Below, piece by piece: positions 24,598-32,713 of a DNA stretch of 64,000 bases. A program made the position numbers and the translations under genes. The first letter of the stretch is position 1, and each line of letters starts with the position of its first letter. Where the stretch lies: contig NZ_FNIC01000011.1 of the NCBI RefSeq assembly GCF_900103935.1, positions 37,725 to 101,724 on the forward strand, in the 5' to 3' direction. Source of the DNA: Nocardioides szechwanensis (GTDB lineage: Bacteria; Actinomycetota; Actinomycetes; Propionibacteriales; Nocardioidaceae). The notes beneath the pieces are model-generated. The model ran no database searches. It worked only from the letters and a program-made list of their open reading frames with translations, and was not told the DNA's origin.

Positions 24598-25675
24598 CGA
24601 CGCTCGGCTCAGGCTCGTGGTTCCGACGCAGCTTGGGCCGTAGCCCGACCCGGTTGCCGGTGGCCATCGCGGCCAGCCAGACCGTGCTCGCGCCCAGGGC
24701 GGCGCCGGCGATCGCGTCGATGAAGAAGTGCCAGCCGAGGTAGACGGTCGCGAACACCGTCAGCACCAGGAAGACCCACGAGGTGACCCGGATCCACCGC
24801 GACAGCCCGACGTACTCCACGATCAGGCAGATCGTCAGCATGATCCCGACGTGCAAGGACGCGAAGGCCGCGATCGTCTGCAGGGTCCCGGAGCCGACCA
24901 CGTCGCCCACCACCGTGACCCGGTCGTCCCACATGCTCGTCTGCAGCTTGGACACGTAGGTCTCCGGCAGGTCCGCGAAGGTCTTGGGATCGGAGTAGAT
25001 GGGGCCGACGGACGGGAACATGAGGTAGATCGCCGCGCCCAGCGCCCAGTCGAACGCGACCGCGGTGACGTACCAGGAGCCGGCCGCCGTGTGGCGGGTC
25101 CAGACCAGTGCGATCGCGATCGAGACCGGCACCAGCACGATCCAGATGATGTAGACGGCCGAGAACAGCTGCGCGGCGAAGCCGGTGCCGAGCAGGTCGT
25201 GCAGGACCTTGGCCGGGTCGTGGCCCAGCCACAGGATCTTGTCGAGGTTGGCCATCTGCGTGTCGTAGACGTTGTCGGTCGCGGACAGCGGGTCGCCCTC
25301 GGCGTGGACGAACGGGACGAAGCTCTTGAGGTTGCGGAACGTCGCGTAGCAGAGGTACCAGGCCATGACGCCGCCCAGCGCGAAGCGCCAGTGCGAGGCG
25401 GGCCACCGCTCCCGGGTGATCTCGCGGGTCACCGTCCAGAGCGTCCGGGGCGTCCGGCGGGCCCGCCAGAGGGCGCGCGGCACGATGTCGAGGGAGATCG
25501 CGCCGAGCACGATCGCCGGGAAGCGGATGTAGCCCGGGATGAGGCTGTCGGGGTCGCGGATGGGCAGGTTCTCGAGCCAGGCGATGAGGAGCGTGGCGGC
25601 GGCCATGAGGAGGCCAGCAAGCCACGCATAGCGGAAGTCTTCGCCAACAGATCGTGACATCGTTCGCACCTGCAC
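24572..25675 (-). CDS. PAP2-superfamily membrane phosphatase
   Basis: Membrane protein of 367 residues with about six to seven helices. The C-terminal PAP2 signatures are MFPSVGP, ASLHVGIM (Ser and His of the second motif) and GWHFFIDAIAGAALG (third motif His/Asp). A long N-terminal region with FRNLKSFVPFV makes it like the inositol-phosphotransferase/Aur1 branch. In mycobacteria a PAP2 gene also neighbours glf and glfT2, where a role on decaprenyl-phosphate-linked intermediates is suspected. GTG 25675 is supported by TAGGCT 6 nt upstream; ATG at 25660 is an alternative. Confidence 0.85.
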   Translation of the reverse strand: MQVRTMSRSVGEDFRYAWLAGLLMAAATLLIAWLENLPIRDPDSLIPGYIRFPAIVLGAISLDIVPRALWRARRTPRTLWTVTREITRERWPASHWRFALGGVMAWYLCYATFRNLKSFVPFVHAEGDPLSATDNVYDTQMANLDKILWLGHDPAKVLHDLLGTGFAAQLFSAVYIIWIVLVPVSIAIALVWTRHTAAGSWYVTAVAFDWALGAAIYLMFPSVGPIYSDPKTFADLPETYVSKLQTSMWDDRVTVVGDVVGSGTLQTIAAFASLHVGIMLTICLIVEYVGLSRWIRVTSWVFLVLTVFATVYLGWHFFIDAIAGAALGASTVWLAAMATGNRVGLRPKLRRNHEPEPSVVSEDSTAG

Positions 25676-25687
25676 GCGGACAGCCTA
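25676..25687 (-). promoter_or_regulatory. leaderless-type -10 element of the PAP2 gene
   Basis: Minus-strand TAGGCT (25682-25687) ends 6 nt before the GTG at 25675. Divergent from the glf promoter about 100 nt away. Confidence 0.5.
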
Positions 25688-25780
25688 GAACTACCCCCCG
25701 ACAGTTGGTGCAATCTTCACGGCGTGTGACCCGCGCCATGCGCGACGCGCGGGGAGTGGGTGGCTAGTCCAGCCGATCCG

Positions 25781-25794
25781 TAGACTGACCGATC
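25781..25794 (+). promoter_or_regulatory. leaderless-type -10 element of glf
   Basis: TAGACT (25781-25786) is 8 nt before the GTG at 25795, with no ribosome-binding site between. Confidence 0.5.
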
Positions 25795-27006
25795 GTGCCC
25801 ACCCCTGACTCGAGCCCTGACGGACTTCCCGATCTGGTCGTCGTCGGTTCCGGCTTCTTCGGCCTGACCATCGCCGAGCGCTGCGCGACCGAGCTGGGGC
25901 TCAAGGTCCTGGTCCTCGAGCGTCGCCACCACCTGGGGGGCAACGCCTACTCCGAGATCGACCCGGAGACGGGGATCGAGGTCCACGTCTACGGCACCCA
26001 CCTGTTCCACACGTCCAACAAGAGGGTGTGGGAGTACGTCAACCGGTTCACCACCTTCACCGGCTACCAGCACCGCGTCTTCGCGAAGTACCAGGGGCAG
26101 GTCTACTCGTTCCCGATGAACCTCGCGCTGATCAACCAGTTCTTCGGCCGGTCGCACACCCCCGACGAGGCGCGCGCGCTCATCGCCGAGCAGTCCAGCG
26201 AGATCGCCACCGAGGACGCCACCAACCTCGAGGAGAAGGCGATCTCGTTAATCGGCCGCCCGCTCTACGAGGCGTTCGTCAAGGGCTACACCGCCAAGCA
26301 GTGGCAGACCGACCCCACCGAGCTGTCCGCTGACATCATCACGAGGCTCCCGGTCCGCTACACCTTCGACAACCGCTACTTCAACGACGACTTCGAGGGC
26401 CTGCCGACCGACGGCTACACCGCCTGGCTGACCCGGATGGCCGAGCACCCCAACATCGGGGTCCGGCTCGAGACCGACTTCCTCGACGCCTCCAACGGGG
26501 TCGCCGAGCAGTACAAGGGCAAGGTCCCGATCGTCTACACGGGCCCGGTCGACGAGTACTTCGACAACTCCGAGGGTCGACTGTCGTGGCGCACCGTCGA
26601 CCTCGAGGCCGAGAAGCTGGACGTCGACGACTTCCAGGGCACGGGCGTGGTCAACTACAACGACCAGGAGGTGCCGTGGACCCGCATCCTGGAGTTCAAG
26701 CACCTCCACCCCGAGCGCACCTACCTGCCGGGCAAGACGATCGTGGTCCACGAGTACAGCCGCTTCGCCGAGGACGACGACGAGCCCTACTACCCGATCA
26801 ACACCGCCGACGACCGGGCCAAGCTCCTGAAATACCGTGAGCTCGCCAAGAAGGAGCCGATGGTGCTCTTCGGAGGCCGGCTCGGCACCTACAAGTACCT
26901 TGACATGCACATGGCCATCGGGTCGGCGCTGTCGATGTTCGAGAACAAGCTGAAGCCGCACTTCGTCGACGGCGCGCCGTTGACGAGCGGGGGAGTGGAC
27001 GAATAA
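25795..27006 (+). CDS. glf: UDP-galactopyranose mutase
   Basis: FAD enzyme of 403 residues interconverting UDP-galactopyranose and UDP-galactofuranose. FAD-binding VVGSGFFGLTIAERCA near residue 15 and LERRHHLGGNAY; substrate-binding YGTHLFHTS, VKGYTAKQWQTDP, RLPVRYTFDNRYFNDDFEGLPTDGY; C-terminal GGRLGTYKYLDMHMAIGSAL. All family motifs are present and length is usual. The stop TAA is immediately followed by the ATG of glfT2, so the two are co-translated. Presence of glf shows the cell makes galactofuranose. Confidence 0.97.
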   Translation: MPTPDSSPDGLPDLVVVGSGFFGLTIAERCATELGLKVLVLERRHHLGGNAYSEIDPETGIEVHVYGTHLFHTSNKRVWEYVNRFTTFTGYQHRVFAKYQGQVYSFPMNLALINQFFGRSHTPDEARALIAEQSSEIATEDATNLEEKAISLIGRPLYEAFVKGYTAKQWQTDPTELSADIITRLPVRYTFDNRYFNDDFEGLPTDGYTAWLTRMAEHPNIGVRLETDFLDASNGVAEQYKGKVPIVYTGPVDEYFDNSEGRLSWRTVDLEAEKLDVDDFQGTGVVNYNDQEVPWTRILEFKHLHPERTYLPGKTIVVHEYSRFAEDDDEPYYPINTADDRAKLLKYRELAKKEPMVLFGGRLGTYKYLDMHMAIGSALSMFENKLKPHFVDGAPLTSGGVDE

Positions 27007-28998
27007 ATGACGAAGCGCCTGCTGCAACGACAGATCTTCCCGCTCGACCGGGACTTCGACGTCCTCGCGCTCTACGTCGACCCGGAGGAGGCGCGTCTGG
27101 ACGCCGACAAGTACGAGATCGGTGGCAACCGGGCGGCGAAGGACCTCAACAACGCCGCGATCCGCCAGTCGACCTCGACCGGGCGCAGCATCCACCCCGA
27201 CCAGATCGAGTCGCGCACGGCGTTCCGGGTGAAGTCCGGGGAGCGGCTCTCCTTCGGCACCTACTTCAACGCGTTCCCGGCGAGCTACTGGCGGCGCTGG
27301 ACGATCGTCACCGACGTCACGCTCACCGTCCGGGTCGCCGGCAGGGGCGCCAGCGTCATCGTCTACAAGTCCATGGCCAACGGTCGCTCGCAGCGCGTCG
27401 AGTCGGCCGCCGTCGGTGACGAGGGGTCCGCGACGTTCGAGTTCGAGCTGTCGCTCAAGCCCTTCGTCGACGGCGGTTGGTACTGGTACAACGTCGTCGC
27501 CGGTGACGAGGACGTCGTCGTCGAGTCGGCCGAGTGGAGCACCGACGTTCCCGAGGACCGCGCGGCCCACGGCACCGTCGACATCGCGATCACGACGATG
27601 AACCGTCCCGACTTCTGCGCCAAGCTGCTCACGCAGATCGGCGAGGACGACGACCTCCGGCCCTACCTCGACACCGTGTTCGTCATGGAGCAGGGCACCG
27701 ACAAGGTCGTCGACTCGCCCGAGTTCGCGAAGGCGGAGGGCACCCTGGGAGCCACTCTGCGGATGATCGAGCAGGGCAACCTGGGCGGCTCCGGCGGCTA
27801 CGCCCGCGGCCAGCTCGAGTCGCTGCGCAAGGGCACCGCGACCTACGCGATGATGATGGACGACGACGTCGTCTGTGAGCCCGAGGGCATCATCCGGGCG
27901 ATCACGTTCGGTGACCTGGCTCGCCGCCCCACGATCGTGGGCGGCCACATGTTCAGCCTCTTCAGCCGCTCGCGACTGCACTCGTTCGGCGAGATCATCC
28001 AGCCCTGGCGCTTCTGGTGGCAGTCGCCCCTGGACACCTTCTCCGACTGGGACCTCTCCGCGCGCAACCTGCGCTCGAGCCGCTGGATGCACAAGCGCGT
28101 CGACGTCGACTTCAACGGCTGGTTCATGTGCCTGATCCCGCGCCAGGTGATCGCCGACATCGGGCTCTCGCTGCCCCTGTTCATCAAGTGGGACGACTCC
28201 GAGTACGGCCTGCGCGCCAAGGAGGCCGGCTACCCGACCGTGACCTTCCCCGGTGCCGCCGTCTGGCACGTCCCGTGGACCGACAAGAACGACGCCCTCG
28301 ACTGGCAGGCCTACTTCCACCACCGCAACCGCTTCGTGACGGCGCTGCTCCACTCGCCGTACCCCAAGGGCGGGCGGATGATCCGCGAGAGCCTCAACCA
28401 CCAGATCGCGCACCTGGTGTCGATGCAGTACTCCACCGCCGAGCTGCGGCTCCAGGCGATGGAGGACGTGCTCGCCGGCCCGCACAAGCTGCACGGGATG
28501 CTGCCCAACCGGCTGACGGAGGTCAACGCGTTCCGCAAGCAGTTCCGCGACGCGCAGCTCCAGCCCGACCCGGACGCGTTCCCGTCCATCCGGCGCAAGA
28601 AGCCCCCGCGCAAGGGCCGCGGCGCTGTCGAGGTGCCGGGCCGGGTCTCGCAGCTGATCACCGCCGGGCTGGCGCCGCTGCGCCAGCTCAAGCCGCCCCG
28701 CGAGCTGTCCCGCGAGCACCCCGAGGCCGAGATCCGGGCCATGGACGCCAAGTGGTACCGCCTGGCGAGCTTCGACTCCGCGATCGTGTCGATGAACGAC
28801 GGCACGTCGGCGGCGTTCTACCAGCGCGACAACGTCAAGTTCCGCGACCTGATGAAGCGCACCCTGGAGATCCACGAGCGCTACCGGCGCGAGTGGCCGC
28901 GGCTGGCCCAGCTCTACCGCGACGAGCTCGGCTCGATCACCGCCCCCGAGGCGTGGGACGAGACCTTCAAGCCGTGGACCCAGGGTGTCGATGACTGA
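27007..28998 (+). CDS. glfT2: GlfT2-like galactofuranosyltransferase (galactan polymerase)
   Basis: Processive GT2 enzyme of 663 residues (mycobacterial GlfT2 is about 637). N-terminal beta-sandwich of about 180 residues, GT-A core with MMMDDDVVCEPEG (metal), NLGGSGGYARGQLE, FNGWFMCLIPRQ, catalytic-type KWDDSEYGLRAKEAG and metal His in WHVPWTDKND, then a helical C-terminal domain for tetramerisation. In mycobacteria this enzyme alternates beta-1,5 and beta-1,6 links. Directly abuts glf and overlaps the exporter permease by 8 nt. Confidence 0.93.
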   Translation: MTKRLLQRQIFPLDRDFDVLALYVDPEEARLDADKYEIGGNRAAKDLNNAAIRQSTSTGRSIHPDQIESRTAFRVKSGERLSFGTYFNAFPASYWRRWTIVTDVTLTVRVAGRGASVIVYKSMANGRSQRVESAAVGDEGSATFEFELSLKPFVDGGWYWYNVVAGDEDVVVESAEWSTDVPEDRAAHGTVDIAITTMNRPDFCAKLLTQIGEDDDLRPYLDTVFVMEQGTDKVVDSPEFAKAEGTLGATLRMIEQGNLGGSGGYARGQLESLRKGTATYAMMMDDDVVCEPEGIIRAITFGDLARRPTIVGGHMFSLFSRSRLHSFGEIIQPWRFWWQSPLDTFSDWDLSARNLRSSRWMHKRVDVDFNGWFMCLIPRQVIADIGLSLPLFIKWDDSEYGLRAKEAGYPTVTFPGAAVWHVPWTDKNDALDWQAYFHHRNRFVTALLHSPYPKGGRMIRESLNHQIAHLVSMQYSTAELRLQAMEDVLAGPHKLHGMLPNRLTEVNAFRKQFRDAQLQPDPDAFPSIRRKKPPRKGRGAVEVPGRVSQLITAGLAPLRQLKPPRELSREHPEAEIRAMDAKWYRLASFDSAIVSMNDGTSAAFYQRDNVKFRDLMKRTLEIHERYRREWPRLAQLYRDELGSITAPEAWDETFKPWTQGVDD

Positions 28999-29872
28999 GC
29001 ACGTGCCAGTCGCGGAGCAGCCGCTCGCCCCGCCGTCGGCGTCCAACGGTCTGCTCGGTGTCTTCGGGCGCCGCTACCTGCTGCGGCTTCTCGTACGCCG
29101 TGAGATCAGCGCGCGCTACCAGGGCTCGTTCCTCGGCCTGCTGTGGTCCTACATCAACCCGCTGTCGCAGTTCTTCATCTTCTGGTTCGTGATGGGCAAG
29201 ATCATCGGGATGGGCGACAAGGCCGAGAACTATCCCGTCCACGTCTTCGCCGGACTGATCATCGTCCACTTCTTTGTCGAGACGTTCAACGCCGGCACCC
29301 GCTCGATCGTGCGCAACAAGGCCCTGGTCAAGAAGATGGCGATGCCGCGGGAGATGTTTCCGGTCGCCTCGATGCTGGTGTCGCTGTTCCACGTGGGCCC
29401 GCAGCTGGTGATCCTGCTGGTCGCGTGCCTCGCGACCGGGTGGGCACCGGATCCGGTGGGAATGGTGGCGGGCCTGCTCGCGCTCGGGATCGTGATGTTC
29501 CTGGGCACGTCGCTGGCCCTGCTCTTCAGCACCGCTAACGTGTTCTTCCGCGACTTCAGCAGCGCGGTCTCGATCATGACCAACTTCGTGCGCTTCGGGG
29601 TCCCGATGATCTACCCCTACACCCTCGTCGCCGATCGGTTCGCTGGTCACACCGAGCTCTACCTCGCCAACCCGATCGCCGACGCCGTGCTCCTGATGCA
29701 GCGCGCGTTCTGGACCGGGACCACCGACGACCCCGCCGCGACCGCGCTGGTGCACCTGCCCGACCACCTGCTCAGCCGCGGCGCGATCGCGCTCGGGGCG
29801 TCCGTGGTCATGCTGGTCATCGCGCAGCTCGTGTTCAGCAGGCTCGAGAACAAGATCCCGGAGCGGCTCTGA
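28991..29872 (+). CDS. wzm: ABC-2 polysaccharide exporter permease (Wzm type)
   Basis: Membrane component of 293 residues with about six helices. The amphipathic start LLRLLVRREISARYQGSFLGLLWSYINPL is the gate-helix signature of O-antigen/teichoic-acid exporters, followed by IFWFVMGKIIGM and the helices typical of Wzm/TagG. ATG at 28991 is preferred; GTG at 28985 would add two residues. It overlaps glfT2 and shares TGATG with wzt. In mycobacteria the Rv3783/Rv3781 pair exports lipid-linked galactan; here the pair is directly downstream of the polymerase. Confidence 0.92.
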   Translation: MTEHVPVAEQPLAPPSASNGLLGVFGRRYLLRLLVRREISARYQGSFLGLLWSYINPLSQFFIFWFVMGKIIGMGDKAENYPVHVFAGLIIVHFFVETFNAGTRSIVRNKALVKKMAMPREMFPVASMLVSLFHVGPQLVILLVACLATGWAPDPVGMVAGLLALGIVMFLGTSLALLFSTANVFFRDFSSAVSIMTNFVRFGVPMIYPYTLVADRFAGHTELYLANPIADAVLLMQRAFWTGTTDDPAATALVHLPDHLLSRGAIALGASVVMLVIAQLVFSRLENKIPERL

Positions 29873-30672
29873 TGAGCTACCCCAGCGACACCTCGATCGT
29901 GGTCGAGGACGTCACCAAGACGTTCACGCTGCGCTACCACCGCACCTTCAAGCAGGTCTCCGTGGCGCTGCTCAAGGGCCGCGACCTCAGCGACACGTTC
30001 AACGCGCTCGACGACGTGAGCTTCACGGTCAAGCAGGGCGAGTCGATCGGCCTGATGGGGCTCAACGGCTCCGGCAAGAGCACCCTGCTCAAGCTGGTCA
30101 ACGGGATCATGAAGCCCGACTCCGGCACCGTGCTCACGCGCGGGCGGATCGCGGGCCTGATCGCCACCGGCGCCGGCTTCCACCCCCAGCTCACCGGCCG
30201 CGAGAACGTCTACCTCAACGCCGCGGTGCTCGGGATGAGCGAACGGGAGACCGCGCGCAAGTTCGACGACATCATCGAGTTCGCCGAGATCGGCCGCCAC
30301 CTCGACGCCCCCGTCGGCAACTACTCCTCGGGTCAGTTCGCCCGGCTCGGCTTCGCCGTCGCTGTCCACGTCGACTCCGACATCTTCCTCGCCGACGAGG
30401 TGCTCGCCGTCGGCGACCGCCCGTTCAAGAAGAAGTGCATGGAGAAGATGCAGGAGATCCGCGACAGCGGCCGCACCCTCTTCTACGTCAGCCACGCCGC
30501 CGCCTCGGTCCGCAAGATGTGCGACCGGGTGATCGTCCTCGAGAACGGCAAGGTCGGCTTCGACGGCGCCGTCAACGCCGGGATCAAGTACCTCAAGTAC
30601 GAGGACGAGAACCCCGACAACGACCCCGACGACATGGGCGACCTCGACGAGGAGCTCGGCGCCGACATCTGA
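29872..30672 (+). CDS. wzt: ABC polysaccharide exporter ATPase (Wzt type)
   Basis: ATPase of 266 residues. Walker A GLNGSGKST, Q-loop region GLIATGAGFHPQLTGRENVYLNAAVLG, signature YSSGQFARLGFAVA, Walker B DIFLADEVLAVGD, switch His in YVSHAA. The N-terminal KTFTLRYHRTFKQ is usual for Wzt/TagH. There is no long C-terminal carbohydrate-binding domain, so export should not need a terminal sugar cap. C-terminal tail is acidic. Follows wzm by a 1-nt overlap and precedes two secreted amidases. Confidence 0.94.
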   Translation: MSYPSDTSIVVEDVTKTFTLRYHRTFKQVSVALLKGRDLSDTFNALDDVSFTVKQGESIGLMGLNGSGKSTLLKLVNGIMKPDSGTVLTRGRIAGLIATGAGFHPQLTGRENVYLNAAVLGMSERETARKFDDIIEFAEIGRHLDAPVGNYSSGQFARLGFAVAVHVDSDIFLADEVLAVGDRPFKKKCMEKMQEIRDSGRTLFYVSHAAASVRKMCDRVIVLENGKVGFDGAVNAGIKYLKYEDENPDNDPDDMGDLDEELGADI

Positions 30673-30720
30673 CACGCCTGGGTCCCCGGGTTGCGACGTG
30701 AGTGGCCTATGTGACTCACA

Positions 30721-32481
30721 ATGGTGGTCATGCCTCCCGAGTCGACACCGCGCCGCCCCCTGCTCAAGGCCATGGCGGGCGGAGTCGTCGCGATAGGTGC
30801 GGTAGGCGCGGTCGTGCGCGTCACGAGCGGCGACGACGGACCGGGTGGTGCCAGCGGCCGCCTCGAGCTGTCCGGCCAGGGCGCGGGCGGGGTCGGCGCA
30901 CTCGACCTGCGCCTCGGCGACGACCTGCTCCCACAGATCTCCGGCGGACGCTTCCGGTCGGCCCAGCTGCCGACCACCACGCACTCGATGCTCGCGTTCA
31001 CCTGGACCGGCACCGCGGAGCCTCGCATCCAGATCAAGTCCCGCCGCCGTGGAGCCTGGAGCCCGTGGCAGGCGGTCGAGGTCCTGCGCGACCTGCCCGA
31101 CCTCGACTCCGGGGAGCGGAGCGGTGTCACGGGCACTGACCTGCTGTGGATCGGCGACTCCGACGGGATCCAGATCCACGTGGCCGGCGGGCGTCCGCAG
31201 GACCTGACGCTGGTGCTCCTGCACCCCTCGCGCGAGCGCAGCGACGCACTGCTCGACGCGGACGCGAGTCGTCGTACGACCTCGGTGCAGACTCGCGCGA
31301 CCCCCACGGTCCCGCGCCCCACCATCGTCGCGCGCAGGACGTGGGGGGCCGACGAGTCCCTGCGCGACGGAGCGCCGCGCTACAACGAGACGATCAAGCA
31401 GGTCCACATCCACCACACGGTCAGCTCCAACGACTATGCCAAGGAGGACGTGGCGGGCCTGATCCGGGGCATGTACCGCTACCACACCCAGAACCTGGGC
31501 TGGTCCGACCTTGGCTACAACTTCCTCGTCGACCGCTTCGGCCGGATCTGGGAGGGACGCGCCGGGGGACCTGCCAAGGCGGTGCGCGGCGCGCACACCC
31601 TCGGCTTCAACGACACCTCCACCGGCATCTCGGTCATCGGCAACTTCGACCTGGTCAAGCCCGGCAAGGCCATCATCGACGCGGTCGCGTCGATCGCGGC
31701 GTGGAAGCTCGACCTCTACGGCCGCAAGGCCGACGGCTTCGTGCGCGTCGCGTCCGAGGGCAGCGACAAGTACAGCGCGTCGCGCGTGGTCAAGCTCCCC
31801 GCCATCGACGGCCATCGCGACACCAACGACACCGCCTGCCCGGGGCAGCACCTCTACGACGTGCTGCCGACCATCCGCAAGCGCACCCAGGCTGTCATCG
31901 ACCGCTACCGCGACGCTGCCGACCCGATCGCTGTGACCCGACCGGCCACCCTGTCCGGGACCCCTGCGTTCGGCGAGCAGCTCGTCCTCTCGCCCGGGGA
32001 CTACACACCGGCCGACGCCACCCACACCTTCGCCTGGGCCCGCGACGACGTCGTGATCACGGGTGCCTCCGGGGCGGTCTACACCTGCGTCGCCGCCGAC
32101 GTCGGCGCCGTGATCTCGGGTGGTCTCGAGCTCAGCTCGCCAGGGCGTGAGCCCGTCACCCAGGTGCTGCGGGCGCCCGGCCCCGTCACCGCTCCGTCGA
32201 CCGTCACCGTCGGCACCCGCGCCGGCAGCAAGGGCTACGCGACGATCTATGTCCAGGTCAGCCCGCCCTCCGGCTCGACCGCCGTGGCCACCGGCAAGAT
32301 CCGGGTCCAGGTCAACAACCGGACCAAGACCGTCTCCCTCGCCGACGGCGCGGGCGTGGCCCGCTTCGGACGCGGTCGCGGCTTCAGGCCCGGCCGCTAC
32401 AACGTGACCGTCGTCTACCCCGGCAACGGCGTCGTCCGCGGCTCGCGCGCCGAGACCACGATCACCATCCCCCCGCGCTGA
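30721..32481 (+). CDS. secreted N-acetylmuramoyl-L-alanine amidase (PGRP/Amidase_2) with Ig-like tail
   Basis: Protein of 586 residues. PRRPLLKAMAGGVVAIGAVGAVV at the N-terminus resembles a twin-arginine signal. The PGRP-like zinc amidase lies near 195-400: RTWGADESLRDG, HIHHTVSSNDY, GYNFLVDRFGRIWEGRAGG, IDGHRDTNDTACPG. His residues and Cys-Pro-Gly end are those of Zn amidases. A C-terminal Ig-like domain ends with VVYPGNGVVRGS. It cuts the peptide from glycan strands. The start ATG at 30721 has TATGTG 7 nt upstream; ATG at 30730 is possible. Its location with galactan genes parallels mycobacteria, where an amidase gene (Rv3811) neighbours glf. Confidence 0.92.
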   Translation: MVVMPPESTPRRPLLKAMAGGVVAIGAVGAVVRVTSGDDGPGGASGRLELSGQGAGGVGALDLRLGDDLLPQISGGRFRSAQLPTTTHSMLAFTWTGTAEPRIQIKSRRRGAWSPWQAVEVLRDLPDLDSGERSGVTGTDLLWIGDSDGIQIHVAGGRPQDLTLVLLHPSRERSDALLDADASRRTTSVQTRATPTVPRPTIVARRTWGADESLRDGAPRYNETIKQVHIHHTVSSNDYAKEDVAGLIRGMYRYHTQNLGWSDLGYNFLVDRFGRIWEGRAGGPAKAVRGAHTLGFNDTSTGISVIGNFDLVKPGKAIIDAVASIAAWKLDLYGRKADGFVRVASEGSDKYSASRVVKLPAIDGHRDTNDTACPGQHLYDVLPTIRKRTQAVIDRYRDAADPIAVTRPATLSGTPAFGEQLVLSPGDYTPADATHTFAWARDDVVITGASGAVYTCVAADVGAVISGGLELSSPGREPVTQVLRAPGPVTAPSTVTVGTRAGSKGYATIYVQVSPPSGSTAVATGKIRVQVNNRTKTVSLADGAGVARFGRGRGFRPGRYNVTVVYPGNGVVRGSRAETTITIPPR

Positions 32482-32657
32482 CTCCCGCGCTGACTCCGCT
32501 TTGAGTCGGAGCCGCGAGCCCACACCCGACTGATCCTCGGGTCGACCGGCGCGCCCGCGCGTGGCGCGAGAAACTTGACAAATCTCGAAGCGATCGGCGT
32601 GTCGAGTGGAAATTACACGTTTGTAGTTACTCAGTTTCTCTGTTCGGGCCCCTGTTG

Positions 32658-32685
32658 CTCGTGTGACAGTTGCTTCTCGTGTGAC
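32658..32685 (+). promoter_or_regulatory. direct repeat CTCGTGTGAC before the second amidase
   Basis: Identical decamers at 32658-32667 and 32676-32685, 18 nt apart, 29 nt before the start codon. A TTGACA lies further up at 32575-32580. The leader (32482-32713) is less GC-rich than its neighbours. A transcription-factor site is a guess. Confidence 0.35.
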
Positions 32686-32713
32686 TCTTCCCCTCGCACT
32701 GGAGCAAGTGAAA

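Noticed and set aside
26248..29046. A 932-codon antisense open frame over glf and glfT2
   Set aside because: Shadow of two recognised enzymes; no domain features.
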